Assembly (NCBI GenBank): GCA_023415335.1
Contig: JAEZLD010000048.1
Span: forward strand, 24,157-88,156
Reading direction: 5' to 3'
Origin: Bacillota bacterium
GTDB lineage: Bacteria; Bacillota; Clostridia; Clostridiales; Caloramatoraceae
Length of the DNA: 64,000 nt
In this document: positions 45,580 to 55,110 of the stretch, piece after piece
How positions within the stretch are numbered: position 1 is the stretch's first letter
Layout: every line of letters starts with the position of its first letter
The notes under the pieces: generated by a model
Database searches by the model: none
Told to the model about the DNA's origin: nothing
The model's input: only the letters and a program-made list of their open reading frames with translations
Position numbers and translations under genes: made by a program

Positions 45580-46533
45580 CTAGTCAAACAATACGCTTAC
45601 CGATACATCCTCATAAATCCTCTTTATAGCCTCTGCAAATACAGGCGCTACAGAGATGGATTTTATCTTGTCTATCCTCTTCTCCTCAGTAAGCGGTACA
45701 GTGTTAAGAACAACCAGTTCCTTTATAGCTGATTCCTGTATTCTTTCAATGGCCGGCCCTGAAAGCACTGCATGTGTGCAGCAGGCGTAAACCTCCTTAG
45801 CTCCCAGCTTCATAAGGGCATTGGCTCCATTAGTTATTGTACCAGCAGTGTCTATCATGTCATCCACAAGTATGCAGGTCTTATCCTTTACGTCTCCGAT
45901 TATATGCATTATTTCTGAAACGTTTGGCCTTGGCCTTCTTTTATCTATAATTGCAATTGGTGCATGAAGCCTGTCAGCAAACTTTCTTGCTCTTGTAACA
46001 CTTCCCAGGTCTGGGGATACGACTACAAGCTGCTCCGGATCCATATTCAGGTTCTGGTAGTACTTAGATAATATAGGTGCTCCCAGAAGGTGATCACAGG
46101 GTATGTTAAAGTATCCCTGTATCTGTGCTGCATGCAGGTCCATTGTAAGTACCCTGTCTGCTCCTGCACTTGTTATAAGGTCTGCAACCAGCTTAGCTGT
46201 AATCGGGTCCCTGGCCTTAGCCTTCCTATCCTGCCTTGCATACCCATAATATGGAATAACCGCAGTTATCCTTCCTGCTGATGCCCTGGTAAAGGCATCA
46301 ACCATGATCAGAAGCTCCATAAGGTTGTCATTTACCGGGTTACAGGTTGACTGTACCAGAAATATGTCCGCTCCTCTTACAGTTTCATTTGTGTTTACAA
46401 AAATTTCTCCGTCGCTGAATCTTCCTACCTCAGATGCTCCAACAGGAACCCCAAGTATCTTTGCTATTTCTGCAGCAAGCTCAGGATGCGCATTACCTGT
46501 GAATATCTTGATATTCTTGCCATGTGTAATCAT
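45580..46533 (-). CDS. prs: Ribose-phosphate pyrophosphokinase (PRPP synthetase)
   Basis: A 317-residue class I PRPP synthetase. Motifs: the N-terminal [12 protein letters not shown], the ATP-binding [17 protein letters not shown], the flexible Mg site [11 protein letters not shown], and the ribose-phosphate loop [18 protein letters not shown] feeds purine, pyrimidine, His and Trp synthesis and is also the effector sensed by PurR. It lies 20 bases after glmU; the glmU-prs-pth order is ancestral, though ctc is missing here. Confidence 0.97.
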   Translation of the reverse strand: MITHGKNIKIFTGNAHPELAAEIAKILGVPVGASEVGRFSDGEIFVNTNETVRGADIFLVQSTCNPVNDNLMELLIMVDAFTRASAGRITAVIPYYGYARQDRKAKARDPITAKLVADLITSAGADRVLTMDLHAAQIQGYFNIPCDHLLGAPILSKYYQNLNMDPEQLVVVSPDLGSVTRARKFADRLHAPIAIIDKRRPRPNVSEIMHIIGDVKDKTCILVDDMIDTAGTITNGANALMKLGAKEVYACCTHAVLSGPAIERIQESAIKELVVLNTVPLTEEKRIDKIKSISVAPVFAEAIKRIYEDVSVSVLFD

Positions 46534-46553
46534 TAAAAACCTTTCCTCCTATT

Positions 46554-47921
46554 TTACCAAATATTCTTCTTTTTTACCCAGCCATCCTTGTTTACCTGAC
46601 GAGCCCTGGCGATTGCAAGAGCCTCTTCAGGTACATTATCAGTAATGGTTGAGCCTGCAGCAATATATGAATTGTCCCCCACCTCTACAGGTGCTATAAG
46701 ATTGGTGTTGCAGCCTACAAATACATGATCTCCCACAATGGTTCTATGCTTACCATCCCCATCATAATTAACAAAAACAGTTCCACATCCGAAATTGCAC
46801 TCTTTTCCAACCGTTGCATCTCCAATATAAGTAAGATGTGAAACCTTTGTGCCATCTCCAATGTAAGATTTCTTTATTTCCACAAAGTCGCCTATCCTTG
46901 CATGCTTTCCTATTGTAGATTCAGGCCTGACATATGCGAAAGGTCCGATTTGGGCTCCCTCCATTATGTGGCTATCCATTATTACTGAAGACTGTATTTT
47001 TACTGCACTATCTATTACTGAGTCTACTATTCTGGTGTTCTGTCCTATTATACAGTCCTCTCCTATTTCCGTCTTACCCTCAAGTATTACACCAGGATAT
47101 ATTACAGTGTCCCTTGCTACCTTTACATCAGTTCCTATGTGTACCGTTTCCGGATCAATTATTGTTACTCCCTCTTCCATAAGACCATAAAGAATTCTCT
47201 TTCTCATAGCCTTATCTGCCTCATAAAGCTGAACTTTAGAGTTAACAGCCATAAACTCTGTAAAGCTGGTCTTATATGCTCCGACCTTTCTGCCTGATTT
47301 CCTTATAAGCTCTATGGTATCTGTCAGGTAGTATTCCCCTTGAGCATTCTTATTATCTAGTTTTCCCAGCATCTCCAGCAATACTTTTATATTAAAGCAA
47401 TAATTTGCCGAATTTACTTCCTTAACCTTTCTTTCCTCTTCACTGGCATCCTTATGCTCTACTATTCTCTCAACATTTCCGCTCCCATCCCTGATGATTC
47501 TTCCAAGACCTTCAGGGTTTTCAGCATCAGCAGTGAGTATAGTTGCAGCATAGCCATTACTTTCATGGTACTTAAGCACCTTGGATATAGTATCCTCTGT
47601 TATTAGTGGCGCATCTCCTGCCAGAATGATAACCGTGCCTTCCTTATCCTTCAGAAAATTCTCGGCACACATAACAGCATGGCCAGTTCCAAGCTGTTCC
47701 TTCTGGTAAGCAGTATATATATCGTCACTAAGACAGGCTTTAACCTCATCTGCCTTATGGCCAACCACCACTACAAGCTGCTCCACTCCGGCTCCCTTTA
47801 CAGCATCAATAACATGCTGCACCATAGGCTTTCCACAAACTCTATGCAGAACCTTTGGAAGCTTCGACTTCATTCTCTTGCCTTCTCCAGCGGCTAAAAT
47901 AATTCCATAGCATTTATTCAT
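46554..47921 (-). CDS. glmU: Bifunctional GlcNAc-1-P uridyltransferase / GlcN-1-P acetyltransferase
   Basis: A 455-residue enzyme making UDP-GlcNAc for peptidoglycan. The N-terminal pyrophosphorylase domain begins [20 protein letters not shown]; the C-terminal left-handed beta-helix acetyltransferase has hexapeptide repeats ([29 protein letters not shown]) and the loop [13 protein letters not shown]. The start at 47921 follows GAGGTG; a GTG at 47930 overlaps this site. Confidence 0.97.
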   Translation of the reverse strand: MNKCYGIILAAGEGKRMKSKLPKVLHRVCGKPMVQHVIDAVKGAGVEQLVVVVGHKADEVKACLSDDIYTAYQKEQLGTGHAVMCAENFLKDKEGTVIILAGDAPLITEDTISKVLKYHESNGYAATILTADAENPEGLGRIIRDGSGNVERIVEHKDASEEERKVKEVNSANYCFNIKVLLEMLGKLDNKNAQGEYYLTDTIELIRKSGRKVGAYKTSFTEFMAVNSKVQLYEADKAMRKRILYGLMEEGVTIIDPETVHIGTDVKVARDTVIYPGVILEGKTEIGEDCIIGQNTRIVDSVIDSAVKIQSSVIMDSHIMEGAQIGPFAYVRPESTIGKHARIGDFVEIKKSYIGDGTKVSHLTYIGDATVGKECNFGCGTVFVNYDGDGKHRTIVGDHVFVGCNTNLIAPVEVGDNSYIAAGSTITDNVPEEALAIARARQVNKDGWVKKKNIW

Positions 47922-48071
47922 TACACGCACCTCTGTTCATTAAATAAAACAACCTACTTTATTATATTGCAATTATCCACAATATTCAATGCACATAAGC
48001 ATAAGTATTTAATAAGCTAATTTTCTGATTTTTAAAACAAATGCAATGGAAATAAAAACTGTTGCAAAATA

Positions 48072-48104
48072 CAAAAAGAAAAAGGAAGTATAAACTTCCT
48101 CTTT
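48072..48104 (-). terminator. Terminator of spoVG
   Basis: AGGAAGT and ACTTCCT form a 7-bp stem with a 4-nt loop directly after the spoVG stop, followed by TTTCTTTTTG on the minus strand. Confidence 0.8.
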
Positions 48105-48387
48105 ACTCCTGCTCTGGCTCTGTTTCAGTGCTATTCTTTACCTTTTCATATTCATCAAGGATAGCTGTCTGTATCTTTTCCCTTGTATCAGTGTTGATTG
48201 GATGGGCAATGTCCTTAAATTCACCGTCTGGTGTCTTTCTGCTTGGCATAGCAATAAATAAGCCGTTCTGCCCATCAATAACCTTGATATCATGAACTAC
48301 GAACTCATTATCGAAGGTTACCGATACTATTGCCTTCATTTTTCCTTCGTTAGCAATTTTCCTTACTCTCACATCTGTAATTTGCAT
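48103..48387 (-). CDS. spoVG: Septation/RNA-binding regulator SpoVG
   Basis: A 94-residue Spo[22 protein letters not shown], then [20 protein letters not shown] and [18 protein letters not shown], with an acidic tail. SpoVG is a small nucleic-acid-binding regulator of septation, virulence-type traits and sporulation. The start at 48387 has an AAGGTGG site; the longer reading to 48432 runs into the promoter. A sigma-H promoter lies just upstream. Confidence 0.97.
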   Translation of the reverse strand: MQITDVRVRKIANEGKMKAIVSVTFDNEFVVHDIKVIDGQNGLFIAMPSRKTPDGEFKDIAHPINTDTREKIQTAILDEYEKVKNSTETEPEQE

Positions 48388-48421
48388 AATTACACCACCT
48401 TCTAAGTTGCTTATACAAATA

Positions 48422-48450
48422 TTATTCTTCAAACATTCATTTTTTCCTGC
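48422..48450 (-). promoter_or_regulatory. Sigma-H promoter of spoVG
   Basis: GCAGGAAAA (48442-48450) and GAAGAATAA (48422-48430), 11 bases apart on the minus strand, match the sigma-H consensus RnAGGAwWW-N11-12-RnnGAATwW. The B. subtilis spoVG promoter is the classic sigma-H example. The start codon is about 30 bases past the predicted transcription start. Confidence 0.75.
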
Positions 48451-48563
48451 TTGATTTTTTAAGAATCATGAAAAAATATAAATATATTTTAAATTTATTG
48501 CATATTTACAAAATTCCCATTCCATGTTTTTACATATAATGTTTATTTTTTCCTTTTGATGGT

Positions 48564-49382
48564 TTACTTCCAGAATTCAGTAGGATTAATTATAACCTCA
48601 CCGTTTTCCTCATCTATGGATTCAAGCTTTATAAGGGATACGTAATTATGAACAAGCCTCTTACAGTGGGCAGTACTTTCTATAAGTACTCCTATACCCA
48701 CTACCTCGCTTTCAAATTCCTTCATAAGCTCCTCTATTCCATTGGCAGTCCCTCCAGCCTTCATGAAATCATCCACAAAAACACATCTTGTTCCTTTTTT
48801 AACTGACCTTTTTGATAGACTCATTGTTTGGAGTCTTTTTGAAGAGCCAGATAGATAGTTTATGCTAACTGTAGAACCTTCTGTAACCTTTGTATTTCTC
48901 CGAACAATTATCAGAGGAACATTAAGATACCTGGCAGTCATCATAGCAAGGGGTATACCCTTTGTTTCCACTGTAATAACGCAATCAGGGTTGTTATGTC
49001 TAAGCTTTTCTGCAAGCATTATTCCAATTTTATTAGTTATTCCAGGGGAACAAATGATATCATTCATGTAAAGGAATCCTCCAGGGATAATTCTGCCCGG
49101 ATCCCTTAACATACTGCATAGACTGGTAACGAGAGCATTCTTTTCACTACTGGGCATGCCCTGAGTAAACTTCACTCCTCCAGCTGCTCCTGAAATGGTT
49201 TCAACTGTTCCACATTCAAGGGATTCCGCAACCTTTTTTACAATAGATATGTCCTCACTCAGTGTAGACCTGGCAGCCTTAAACATATCCGAAAAATAGC
49301 CCAGGCTGTATACCTTGTCTGGGTTATCAGATAATACCTTTAATATGGCTGCAACTCTTTCCTTTCTCTGTAAGCGTTCCAA
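48564..49382 (-). CDS. purR: Purine operon repressor PurR
   Basis: A 272-residue Gram-positive PurR: an N-terminal winged helix (KERVAAILKVLSDNPDKVYS) and a C-terminal phosphoribosyltransferase-like domain whose PRPP motif is CVFVDDFMKAGGTANGI. It represses pur genes and is relieved by PRPP. The start is likely the TTG at 49382, nine bases after AGGAAG; an in-frame GTG at 49391 falls inside that site. The 300-base divergent gap to murC contains no gene and no clear PurBox. Confidence 0.93.
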   Translation of the reverse strand: MERLQRKERVAAILKVLSDNPDKVYSLGYFSDMFKAARSTLSEDISIVKKVAESLECGTVETISGAAGGVKFTQGMPSSEKNALVTSLCSMLRDPGRIIPGGFLYMNDIICSPGITNKIGIMLAEKLRHNNPDCVITVETKGIPLAMMTARYLNVPLIIVRRNTKVTEGSTVSINYLSGSSKRLQTMSLSKRSVKKGTRCVFVDDFMKAGGTANGIEELMKEFESEVVGIGVLIESTAHCKRLVHNYVSLIKLESIDEENGEVIINPTEFWK

Positions 49383-49618
49383 TATAACCACTTCCTATCC
49401 GTTCGTTCATATTTTGTCATGTATTCATGTGTATATTCATATAATAATAATATTAGTTCTTCCTAACATATAATCACTGTCAAAATTAAATTACGTACAT
49501 TTAAGTAATTTTAATAAATTAAAATCGTTATATATCGGATAATTATTTTTTACTTCTAGATTTCATTCTAGATTATTATTAATAGCTTTTCAAGGCTTTT
49601 ATAAACTTTTTAAGATAT

Positions 49619-49647
49619 TTAACTTCATAAATATGTTATGATATAAT
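49619..49647 (+). promoter_or_regulatory. murC promoter
   Basis: -35 TTAACT (49619-49624) and a perfect -10 TATAAT (49642-49647), 17 bp apart on the plus strand, about 45 bases before the murC start. Confidence 0.65.
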
Positions 49648-49690
49648 ATTTTTGTCAATACTTTAAATAGCAATAATTAGGAGTGATTAA

Positions 49691-51061
49691 ATGTTCGATA
49701 TCTACACTGACAAGGATAAGCATATACATTTCATAGGTATAGGCGGCATAAGCATGAGTGGCCTTGCCACAATACTTCTTGACAGGGACTACAAGGTTTC
49801 AGGCTCCGACAGGTCAGACTCACCACTGCTTGATAAGCTTAGAAAACAGGGTGCCCATATATATATAGGACATGCTGCAGACAACGTAAGGGGTGCAGAC
49901 CTTGTAGTATACACTGCCGCCATAGCAGATGACAACCCTGAGCTTCTTGAGGCAGCAAGGCTTAACATACCCACCGTAGACAGGGCAGAGTTCCTTGGGG
50001 CAGTTATGAAACATTTCCCAAGATCAATAGGAGTGTCTGGAACCCACGGCAAAACCACCACTACATCTATGCTTTCACTTATGCTGCTGGAGGGAGGACT
50101 TGATCCTACTATAATGTTAGGAGGAGAGCTGGATGCCATTGGAGGAAACGTAAGGTCTGGCGGAGGCCCCTATATGGTTGCAGAGTCCTGCGAATATAAG
50201 GGAAGCTTTCTTAAATTCTATCCGAACATAGGAATTATACTTAACATAGACACTGACCATCTGGATTTCTATAAGGATATAGATGACATATACAATACCT
50301 TCTTGAAATTTTCCAAGAATATTCCTGAGGATGGTCTCCTGATTGGATGTGCGGAGGATTCAAGAGTAATGGACATATTAAACCAGGCCTCCTGTAAAAC
50401 CCTATCCTATGGTATAAGCAAGGGAGACTTTACTGGGGATAATATTTCATATGACAGCCTGGGACACCCATCCTTTGAGGCTCTCCACAATGGAGAATCC
50501 TTGGGATATGTACAGCTTTCAGTACCCGGGGAGCACAATGTACTTAACTCACTAGCCTGCATTGCCTGCGGTTTCTATCTGGGTCTGAGCTTTGAGGTTA
50601 TGGCCTCCAGCCTACATAGCTATTCAGGCACCCATCGGCGATTTGAAAAAAAAGGGGCGCTGGACGGTGTTACTGTTATAGACGACTATGCACACCATCC
50701 AACGGAAATGAAGGCTACAATAAAATCCGCATTAAACTACCCACATAAAAGACTGTACTGTGTTTTCCAGCCTCATACCTACACAAGAACCTATACCTTA
50801 TTTGAGGAGTTCACAGAAGCCTTTTATGGGCTCGACAAGCTCATACTGGTGGACATATATGCAGCACGAGAGAAGGATACAGGACTTGTGAGCTCCAGCA
50901 TACTCTGCGAGGCTGTGAAGAAAAATGGCATAGACTGCCGGTATGTAAAGGATTTTGAAGCTGCACTCTCCATTCTGAAGGATGAGCTGCGCCCAGGAGA
51001 TGTGGTGATTACCATGGGAGCAGGAGACGTATTCAAAATAGGAGAAATGTACCTTAAGTAA
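49691..51061 (+). CDS. murC: UDP-N-acetylmuramate--L-alanine ligase
   Basis: A 456-residue Mur ligase adding L-Ala to UDP-MurNAc in the cytoplasm. N-terminal Rossmann motif HFIGIGGISMSGLA; central ATP-binding P-loop GVSGTHGKTTTTSML; conserved YSGTHRRFEKKGALDGV and DDYAHHPTEMKAT. Length is standard. It is divergent from purR, has its own promoter and terminator, and uses an AGGAG ribosome site. Confidence 0.98.
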   Translation: MFDIYTDKDKHIHFIGIGGISMSGLATILLDRDYKVSGSDRSDSPLLDKLRKQGAHIYIGHAADNVRGADLVVYTAAIADDNPELLEAARLNIPTVDRAEFLGAVMKHFPRSIGVSGTHGKTTTTSMLSLMLLEGGLDPTIMLGGELDAIGGNVRSGGGPYMVAESCEYKGSFLKFYPNIGIILNIDTDHLDFYKDIDDIYNTFLKFSKNIPEDGLLIGCAEDSRVMDILNQASCKTLSYGISKGDFTGDNISYDSLGHPSFEALHNGESLGYVQLSVPGEHNVLNSLACIACGFYLGLSFEVMASSLHSYSGTHRRFEKKGALDGVTVIDDYAHHPTEMKATIKSALNYPHKRLYCVFQPHTYTRTYTLFEEFTEAFYGLDKLILVDIYAAREKDTGLVSSSILCEAVKKNGIDCRYVKDFEAALSILKDELRPGDVVITMGAGDVFKIGEMYLK

Positions 51062-51077
51062 ATATAAACGCAATATA

Positions 51078-51108
51078 ATGAGCATGCCGGTCGGCATGCT
51101 CATTTTTC
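51078..51108 (+). terminator. Terminator of murC
   Basis: ATGAGCATGCCG and CGGCATGCTCAT form a perfect 12-bp stem with a 2-base centre, followed by TTTTCTT, 17 bases after the murC stop. Confidence 0.93.
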
Positions 51109-51244
51109 TTTACTTCTATACATACGGCTTTACCTTAGGGACAGGACATCCATGTAGGACGTTTTACCATGCATTCCCCAATATTAATCGTAGGGGCGAC
51201 CATCTCCTAAATGGATGTTTTCATCCCTACAATTCTTCTAATCA

Positions 51245-51904
51245 TTATGCTCTTTCTTGATGGACCGCCCTGTAGATAAGCCTTCCGAAGTGTCTTATTG
51301 TTCCCCTGCAGGAGCCCAGCCTGCCGTTTTTTTTCATATACTGATCGTCTCCCCAGTCCTCACCATTAGCAGCATAGTCTGCTGTGCCATCATAAATCAA
51401 ATGTCCCTGCAGCAGCTTTTCCATATTCTCAATGGTACAGAAGTCACCGGGCATTATTCCATTAATGATTCCACATTTTGACAGAACTGTTGATACAAAC
51501 TCCACACAGGTGTATGCCCTGTATATACTTATTCTTGTCCCTATAGGAGTCATCATGGCCGATAAAGTATTGTATATATACTCACTTGAATTCTTTTTTA
51601 TGTTTTCAATGATGCTTTCTAATTTTGTGTATTGTTCCTTGGTTACCGGAATGGCATATACCCTTATATCAGCAGCCTGTCCATCATTATAAAGGTATCT
51701 TAAGGCAGACTCCTCTACAAATCCACCTACCAGGGGACTGTCATAATTATACCTTGCAAAGGAATAAAGGGTGCTTAAATCCTTAGTTAAAGAAATAGCC
51801 ACATGGTTATATTTATAATGGGTTACACGTCTTATGAGCTTTCCCATGCCAGAATTCGTTGACGCAAATACAATGCATATTTGTTTTTTATCTTTATCCT
51901 GCAA
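51245..51904 (-). CDS. YiiX/NlpC-P60-like hydrolase (permuted papain fold)
   Basis: A 219-residue protein resembling permuted papain-like YiiX/YebB enzymes. The histidine lies near the N-terminus (YKYNHVAISL) and the candidate nucleophilic cysteine about 100 residues later (YRAYTCVEFVSTVL), the permuted order of this group. There is no signal peptide, so it acts inside the cell or is released otherwise. It starts with TTG six bases after GGGGAG and has its own promoter. The substrate is unknown; cell-wall peptide or lipid-amide hydrolysis is known for relatives. Confidence 0.8.
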   Translation of the reverse strand: MQDKDKKQICIVFASTNSGMGKLIRRVTHYKYNHVAISLTKDLSTLYSFARYNYDSPLVGGFVEESALRYLYNDGQAADIRVYAIPVTKEQYTKLESIIENIKKNSSEYIYNTLSAMMTPIGTRISIYRAYTCVEFVSTVLSKCGIINGIMPGDFCTIENMEKLLQGHLIYDGTADYAANGEDWGDDQYMKKNGRLGSCRGTIRHFGRLIYRAVHQERA

Positions 51905-51994
51905 AGTATTCTCCCCCCTTCCATTTCATATAGATAAAGCGGCATTGACACAAAATAGTAGTACAACAAAACTGTTCTGCTATAATAAATATAT

Positions 51995-52023
51995 ATTTTA
52001 TTCTGTGCGTCTAATTTTGTCAA
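51995..52023 (-). promoter_or_regulatory. Promoter of the YiiX-like gene
   Basis: A perfect -35 TTGACA (52018-52023) and -10 TAAAAT (51995-52000) on the minus strand with 17-bp spacing, about 90 bases before the TTG start. Confidence 0.7.
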
Positions 52024-52069
52024 TCTCTAAAATTTCATACACTAGACCTGAGTAAATGCACGGCGGTAA

Positions 52070-52099
52070 TTGACATAATTCTACATATTATGCTATAAT
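52070..52099 (+). promoter_or_regulatory. Promoter of the peptide-region regulator
   Basis: A perfect -35 TTGACA (52070-52075) and a perfect -10 TATAAT (52094-52099) on the plus strand with 18-bp spacing. Transcription would start near 52106, about 260 bases before the start codon at 52368. Confidence 0.75.
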
Positions 52100-52105
52100 T
52101 TTTAG

Positions 52106-52367
52106 CACATGATTAAAACTTATTCCCTGTTTTGCGAAAAGTAAACATAGATATTATATATATTTTGTTACGGTTAAACCATTTCAACAGGCTCTGGGGA
52201 TAAAGCATTATTAATCAAGAGCTATCCTCATATACTTCTACCGGTTGAATGTGTCTTTTTCCGTATATTGGGGATGATTAGCATATTCCCCTAACATTTA
52301 TCACCCCATGTTTCTGAGATTTCAGATTTTCGCTCGGGGCTATAGTAGTTGTTTCAGGAGTTGTAAT
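52106..52367 (+). other. Long 5' leader of the regulator gene
   Basis: A leader of about 260 nt with no open frame of note. It contains GGGGATGATTAGCATATTCCCC (52271-52292 region), which can form a short hairpin, and an earlier GGGGATA/TATCCTC pair. It matches no riboswitch class that I can recognise. Confidence 0.4.
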
Positions 52368-53717
52368 ATGAAGATAGGAATTATAGGGTGTGAAGCCACC
52401 ATACAAACTGTTAAAAATGCAGTCTCATCCGAAATTGTATTTGATGAATTAACTGAGATACCCTGCGAAGCGGAGAACGTGGGTCAGGTAGTAGAGCAAA
52501 GCCAGCCAAAGTTAGACGTTATACTTTTTACCGGCTACCTAAGTTTCTTTCATGCCTGCCAAAATGTTGTAGCAACAATACCTTGGAGTTACGCTAAACG
52601 CTCAGGTTATTCTGCCACTCAGGCGCTGCTTAAAGCTTCCATAAAAGGTACGAATATAAGCCACATCACCTATGACCTGTCGGAAAACCCGGTGGTTCAG
52701 TTGGAAAGGATAATTTCGGATAATAGCAGTATCACACACAAGGATATGCGGCTTTTAAAATACGTAGACAACAAATTCTACACACGGACCGAAGATAACT
52801 ATGTGCACAATGCTTTAGCCTTCCACAGGGAAAATCTTAGATCCGGCAAGGCAACGCTTTGTCTCAGCGGAATGGCTGATGTTGTGCAGGCGTTGCGTGA
52901 AGAAGGCTATAGTGCAGAATTGGTGTGTCCCACGGACGAGGAACTGAAACAACAGATAATTGAACTTAGACTTAGATATCAGATTCGGAAGGAACATCAA
53001 AATTCAGATATGTCCTTCGCCGTTCTTGCTTTTAGAACCGGAGTAGCAGAAAACTACAATCCTGAGTTCCAGCGTTATATGAAAATGAGCATCGCCCATC
53101 AGGTTGAGACATGTGTGTTTAATTTTGCACAAATGCTTGGTGCTGCTATGGAAATAAACGGAAATGGCTATTATATGCTATATACAACTAAGGTGGAGTT
53201 GAGTATAGTTACTCAAAACTTCTCCACCTTGTTCCTTTTGCAGGATATACGTCCTATACTGAGCATAGCTCGAATTAACATCGGTATAGGTATTGGCAGC
53301 ACACATGCCATGGCTAAAGAAAACGCCGAGCAGGCTGTAATAAGGGCGGAGCGATTTAGTAAGAGTTGCTATTACATTATGGAAAGCGGCGGTGTTATAG
53401 CAGGGCCGTTTGGATCAGAAGAAGACGATAATGATAAGCTGCTCAACAGGGAAACCATATCACGAATCAGTTGCGAAACCGGAGTGGGAATTCCGGTCAT
53501 TATGAAGTTATTGAGAGTGCAGAAACAATACAAATTTGACACAATTACGCCGACAGAGCTGGCCGTAATGTGTAACATGACACAGAGTAATATGAATCGT
53601 GTACTTGCAAAGCTTGAGGCAAGTAACTACGCCGTAACTACCGGTTATCAGCCTGTTGCAGGTCCGGGTAGACCGCGTCGTATAATAAGGCTTTCATTCA
53701 TTGCAGAAATGTTGTAA
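52368..53717 (+). CDS. Putative transcriptional regulator with degenerate GGDEF-like domain and winged helix
   Basis: A 449-residue soluble protein. Residues 1-120 (MKIGIIGCEATIQTVKNAVS) resemble a ligand-sensing Rossmann-like domain. Residues about 220-345 look like a GGDEF/nucleotide-cyclase fold: the closing strand-helix IARINIGIGIGSTHAMAKEN plus AEQAVIRAE is GGDEF-like, but the GG(D/E)EF catalytic motif is absent. The C-terminus (about 375-449) is a winged helix (ITPTELAVMCNMTQSNMNRV, ASNYAVTTGYQPVAGPGRPR). It starts after CAGGAG. It converges on the peptide operon and is the likely regulator of it (inference from position). Confidence 0.78.
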   Translation: MKIGIIGCEATIQTVKNAVSSEIVFDELTEIPCEAENVGQVVEQSQPKLDVILFTGYLSFFHACQNVVATIPWSYAKRSGYSATQALLKASIKGTNISHITYDLSENPVVQLERIISDNSSITHKDMRLLKYVDNKFYTRTEDNYVHNALAFHRENLRSGKATLCLSGMADVVQALREEGYSAELVCPTDEELKQQIIELRLRYQIRKEHQNSDMSFAVLAFRTGVAENYNPEFQRYMKMSIAHQVETCVFNFAQMLGAAMEINGNGYYMLYTTKVELSIVTQNFSTLFLLQDIRPILSIARINIGIGIGSTHAMAKENAEQAVIRAERFSKSCYYIMESGGVIAGPFGSEEDDNDKLLNRETISRISCETGVGIPVIMKLLRVQKQYKFDTITPTELAVMCNMTQSNMNRVLAKLEASNYAVTTGYQPVAGPGRPRRIIRLSFIAEML

Positions 53718-53764
53718 ACACACATATTGTACATATGCGTAAATCCAACTGCCGTTCTTATATC

Positions 53765-53805
53765 ACAGCCTGTTTTTCAAGCAATAGTTGAAAAACAGGC
53801 TGTTT
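53765..53805 (+). terminator. Terminator of the regulator gene
   Basis: ACAGCCTGTTTTTCAA and TTGAAAAACAGGCTGT form a perfect 16-bp stem with a 7-nt loop, then TTAATAT. Because the stem is flanked by A/T runs it may also work for the convergent operon. Confidence 0.85.
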
Positions 53806-53916
53806 AATATGTATTTTAATATTATAAAATGCCCATATAATTCAGGTAAAAAAGAGAGACTGCTTTTTAGATATACACAAATCAGTAAACTCTACTCATA
53901 ATTTCCTCTGGCACAC

Positions 53917-55110
53917 CTAATCTATCCGTGATTCATCGCAAGCCGCATTTATTCCATCATCACTATATCCCTCAGCTTCAACATATTTCATCAGGAAATC
54001 CATAAACATCCTGCTGCCTTCCCTTAGGCTTCCCTTATCTAACCATTCGCCGCGAGTGTGTAGCCCGCCGCCGCGACATACGCCTAAGCATATGGCAGGT
54101 ATACCTCTTGAGAGTGGTATATTACAATCCGTAGACGCAGAATACATTTTAGGCTCGCAACCAACAATTTTCCTGACGGAATCAGCAGCACGTTCTACCA
54201 AAGCTTTGAACCTTGTCTGGTCCACGTTCCCTACGCATGGTCTGTCTCCAACCATCTCGCAGCCTATCTTTACGCCCATTGCCCGGTATACTTCCAATAC
54301 TTTTTCAAACATGTCTTTCATTGTCAAAAGACATTTCTGACTATCCGAACGGTACTCGTAAAGCATTTCAGCTTTCTGAGCTATGGTATTCACGGATGTT
54401 CCACCTTGTATAACTCCAACATTATAGGTTGTGCAGCTATCCCCCTCCACTGGAACCTTTATTGTATACAGCAGATCTATCATTGATGCGATATTATGTA
54501 TAGCATTTCTGTTGCCGAAATTTCCAAATGAATGGCCCCCTTCTGTCTCAACTGTCACTCTGTATCTGTGTGAGCCAACCGATTTGACAGCTATCTCGTC
54601 TATCGCCTTGCCGTCCAGTGTAATAAACTCCTGTATGCGATCGCCGTAACGGTCTACAATAGCTCGACTTCCCTTAAGATTTCCAAGGCCTTCCTCGCCG
54701 CTGTTAGCTACAAATACCAAACCGCATTTCGTTGCAGGACGATTCTTTAGAACATATCTTGCACATATCATTAAAACTGCAAGATTCGCGGTATCGTCTG
54801 TAACACCTGGACTGTATATGCGTTGGTCATCTTCTGTGAACGGCATGGGTTCGGTATCAGGAAACACTGTATCCGTATGGGCCATAAATATCGTAACAGG
54901 ACCGTTCGGCTTTACATTATACTCACATATAACGTTAAGAGCATTATCAATTATTGGTTCACCATTCCACTCTGAAAACCGCTGTTTACAGTACTCAGCT
55001 CTTTTGCTCTCAAAGTTTGAGGGTGCGGGGATAGCGCACATCTCCCTTATCAGCGTTATTACGTCAGGAATAGATACAGCTAAATATTCTTCAGCATTCT
55101 TCCTCATCAT
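53917..55110 (-). CDS. M20-family metallopeptidase
   Basis: A protein of about 397 residues with the di-zinc M20 pattern: FMAHTDTVFPD, GVTDDTANLAVL, ANSGEEGLGNLKG with the catalytic Glu, and a C-terminal histidine in GGGLHTRGEW. The dimerisation domain is in the middle (VETEGGHSFGNFGNRNAIHN). The family includes tripeptidase T-like enzymes and carboxypeptidases; the form fits a PepT-type aminopeptidase. The ATG at 55110 lies within the end of the upstream M20 gene, about 20 bases before its stop, showing tight coupling. It is the last gene of the peptide operon. Confidence 0.9.
   Translation of the reverse strand: MMRKNAEEYLAVSIPDVITLIREMCAIPAPSNFESKRAEYCKQRFSEWNGEPIIDNALNVICEYNVKPNGPVTIFMAHTDTVFPDTEPMPFTEDDQRIYSPGVTDDTANLAVLMICARYVLKNRPATKCGLVFVANSGEEGLGNLKGSRAIVDRYGDRIQEFITLDGKAIDEIAVKSVGSHRYRVTVETEGGHSFGNFGNRNAIHNIASMIDLLYTIKVPVEGDSCTTYNVGVIQGGTSVNTIAQKAEMLYEYRSDSQKCLLTMKDMFEKVLEVYRAMGVKIGCEMVGDRPCVGNVDQTRFKALVERAADSVRKIVGCEPKMYSASTDCNIPLSRGIPAICLGVCRGGGLHTRGEWLDKGSLREGSRMFMDFLMKYVEAEGYSDDGINAACDESRID

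Noticed and set aside
49392..49618. PurBox in the purR-murC intergenic region
   Set aside because: Only a partial match around the CCGA core is seen, without the expected paired arrangement.
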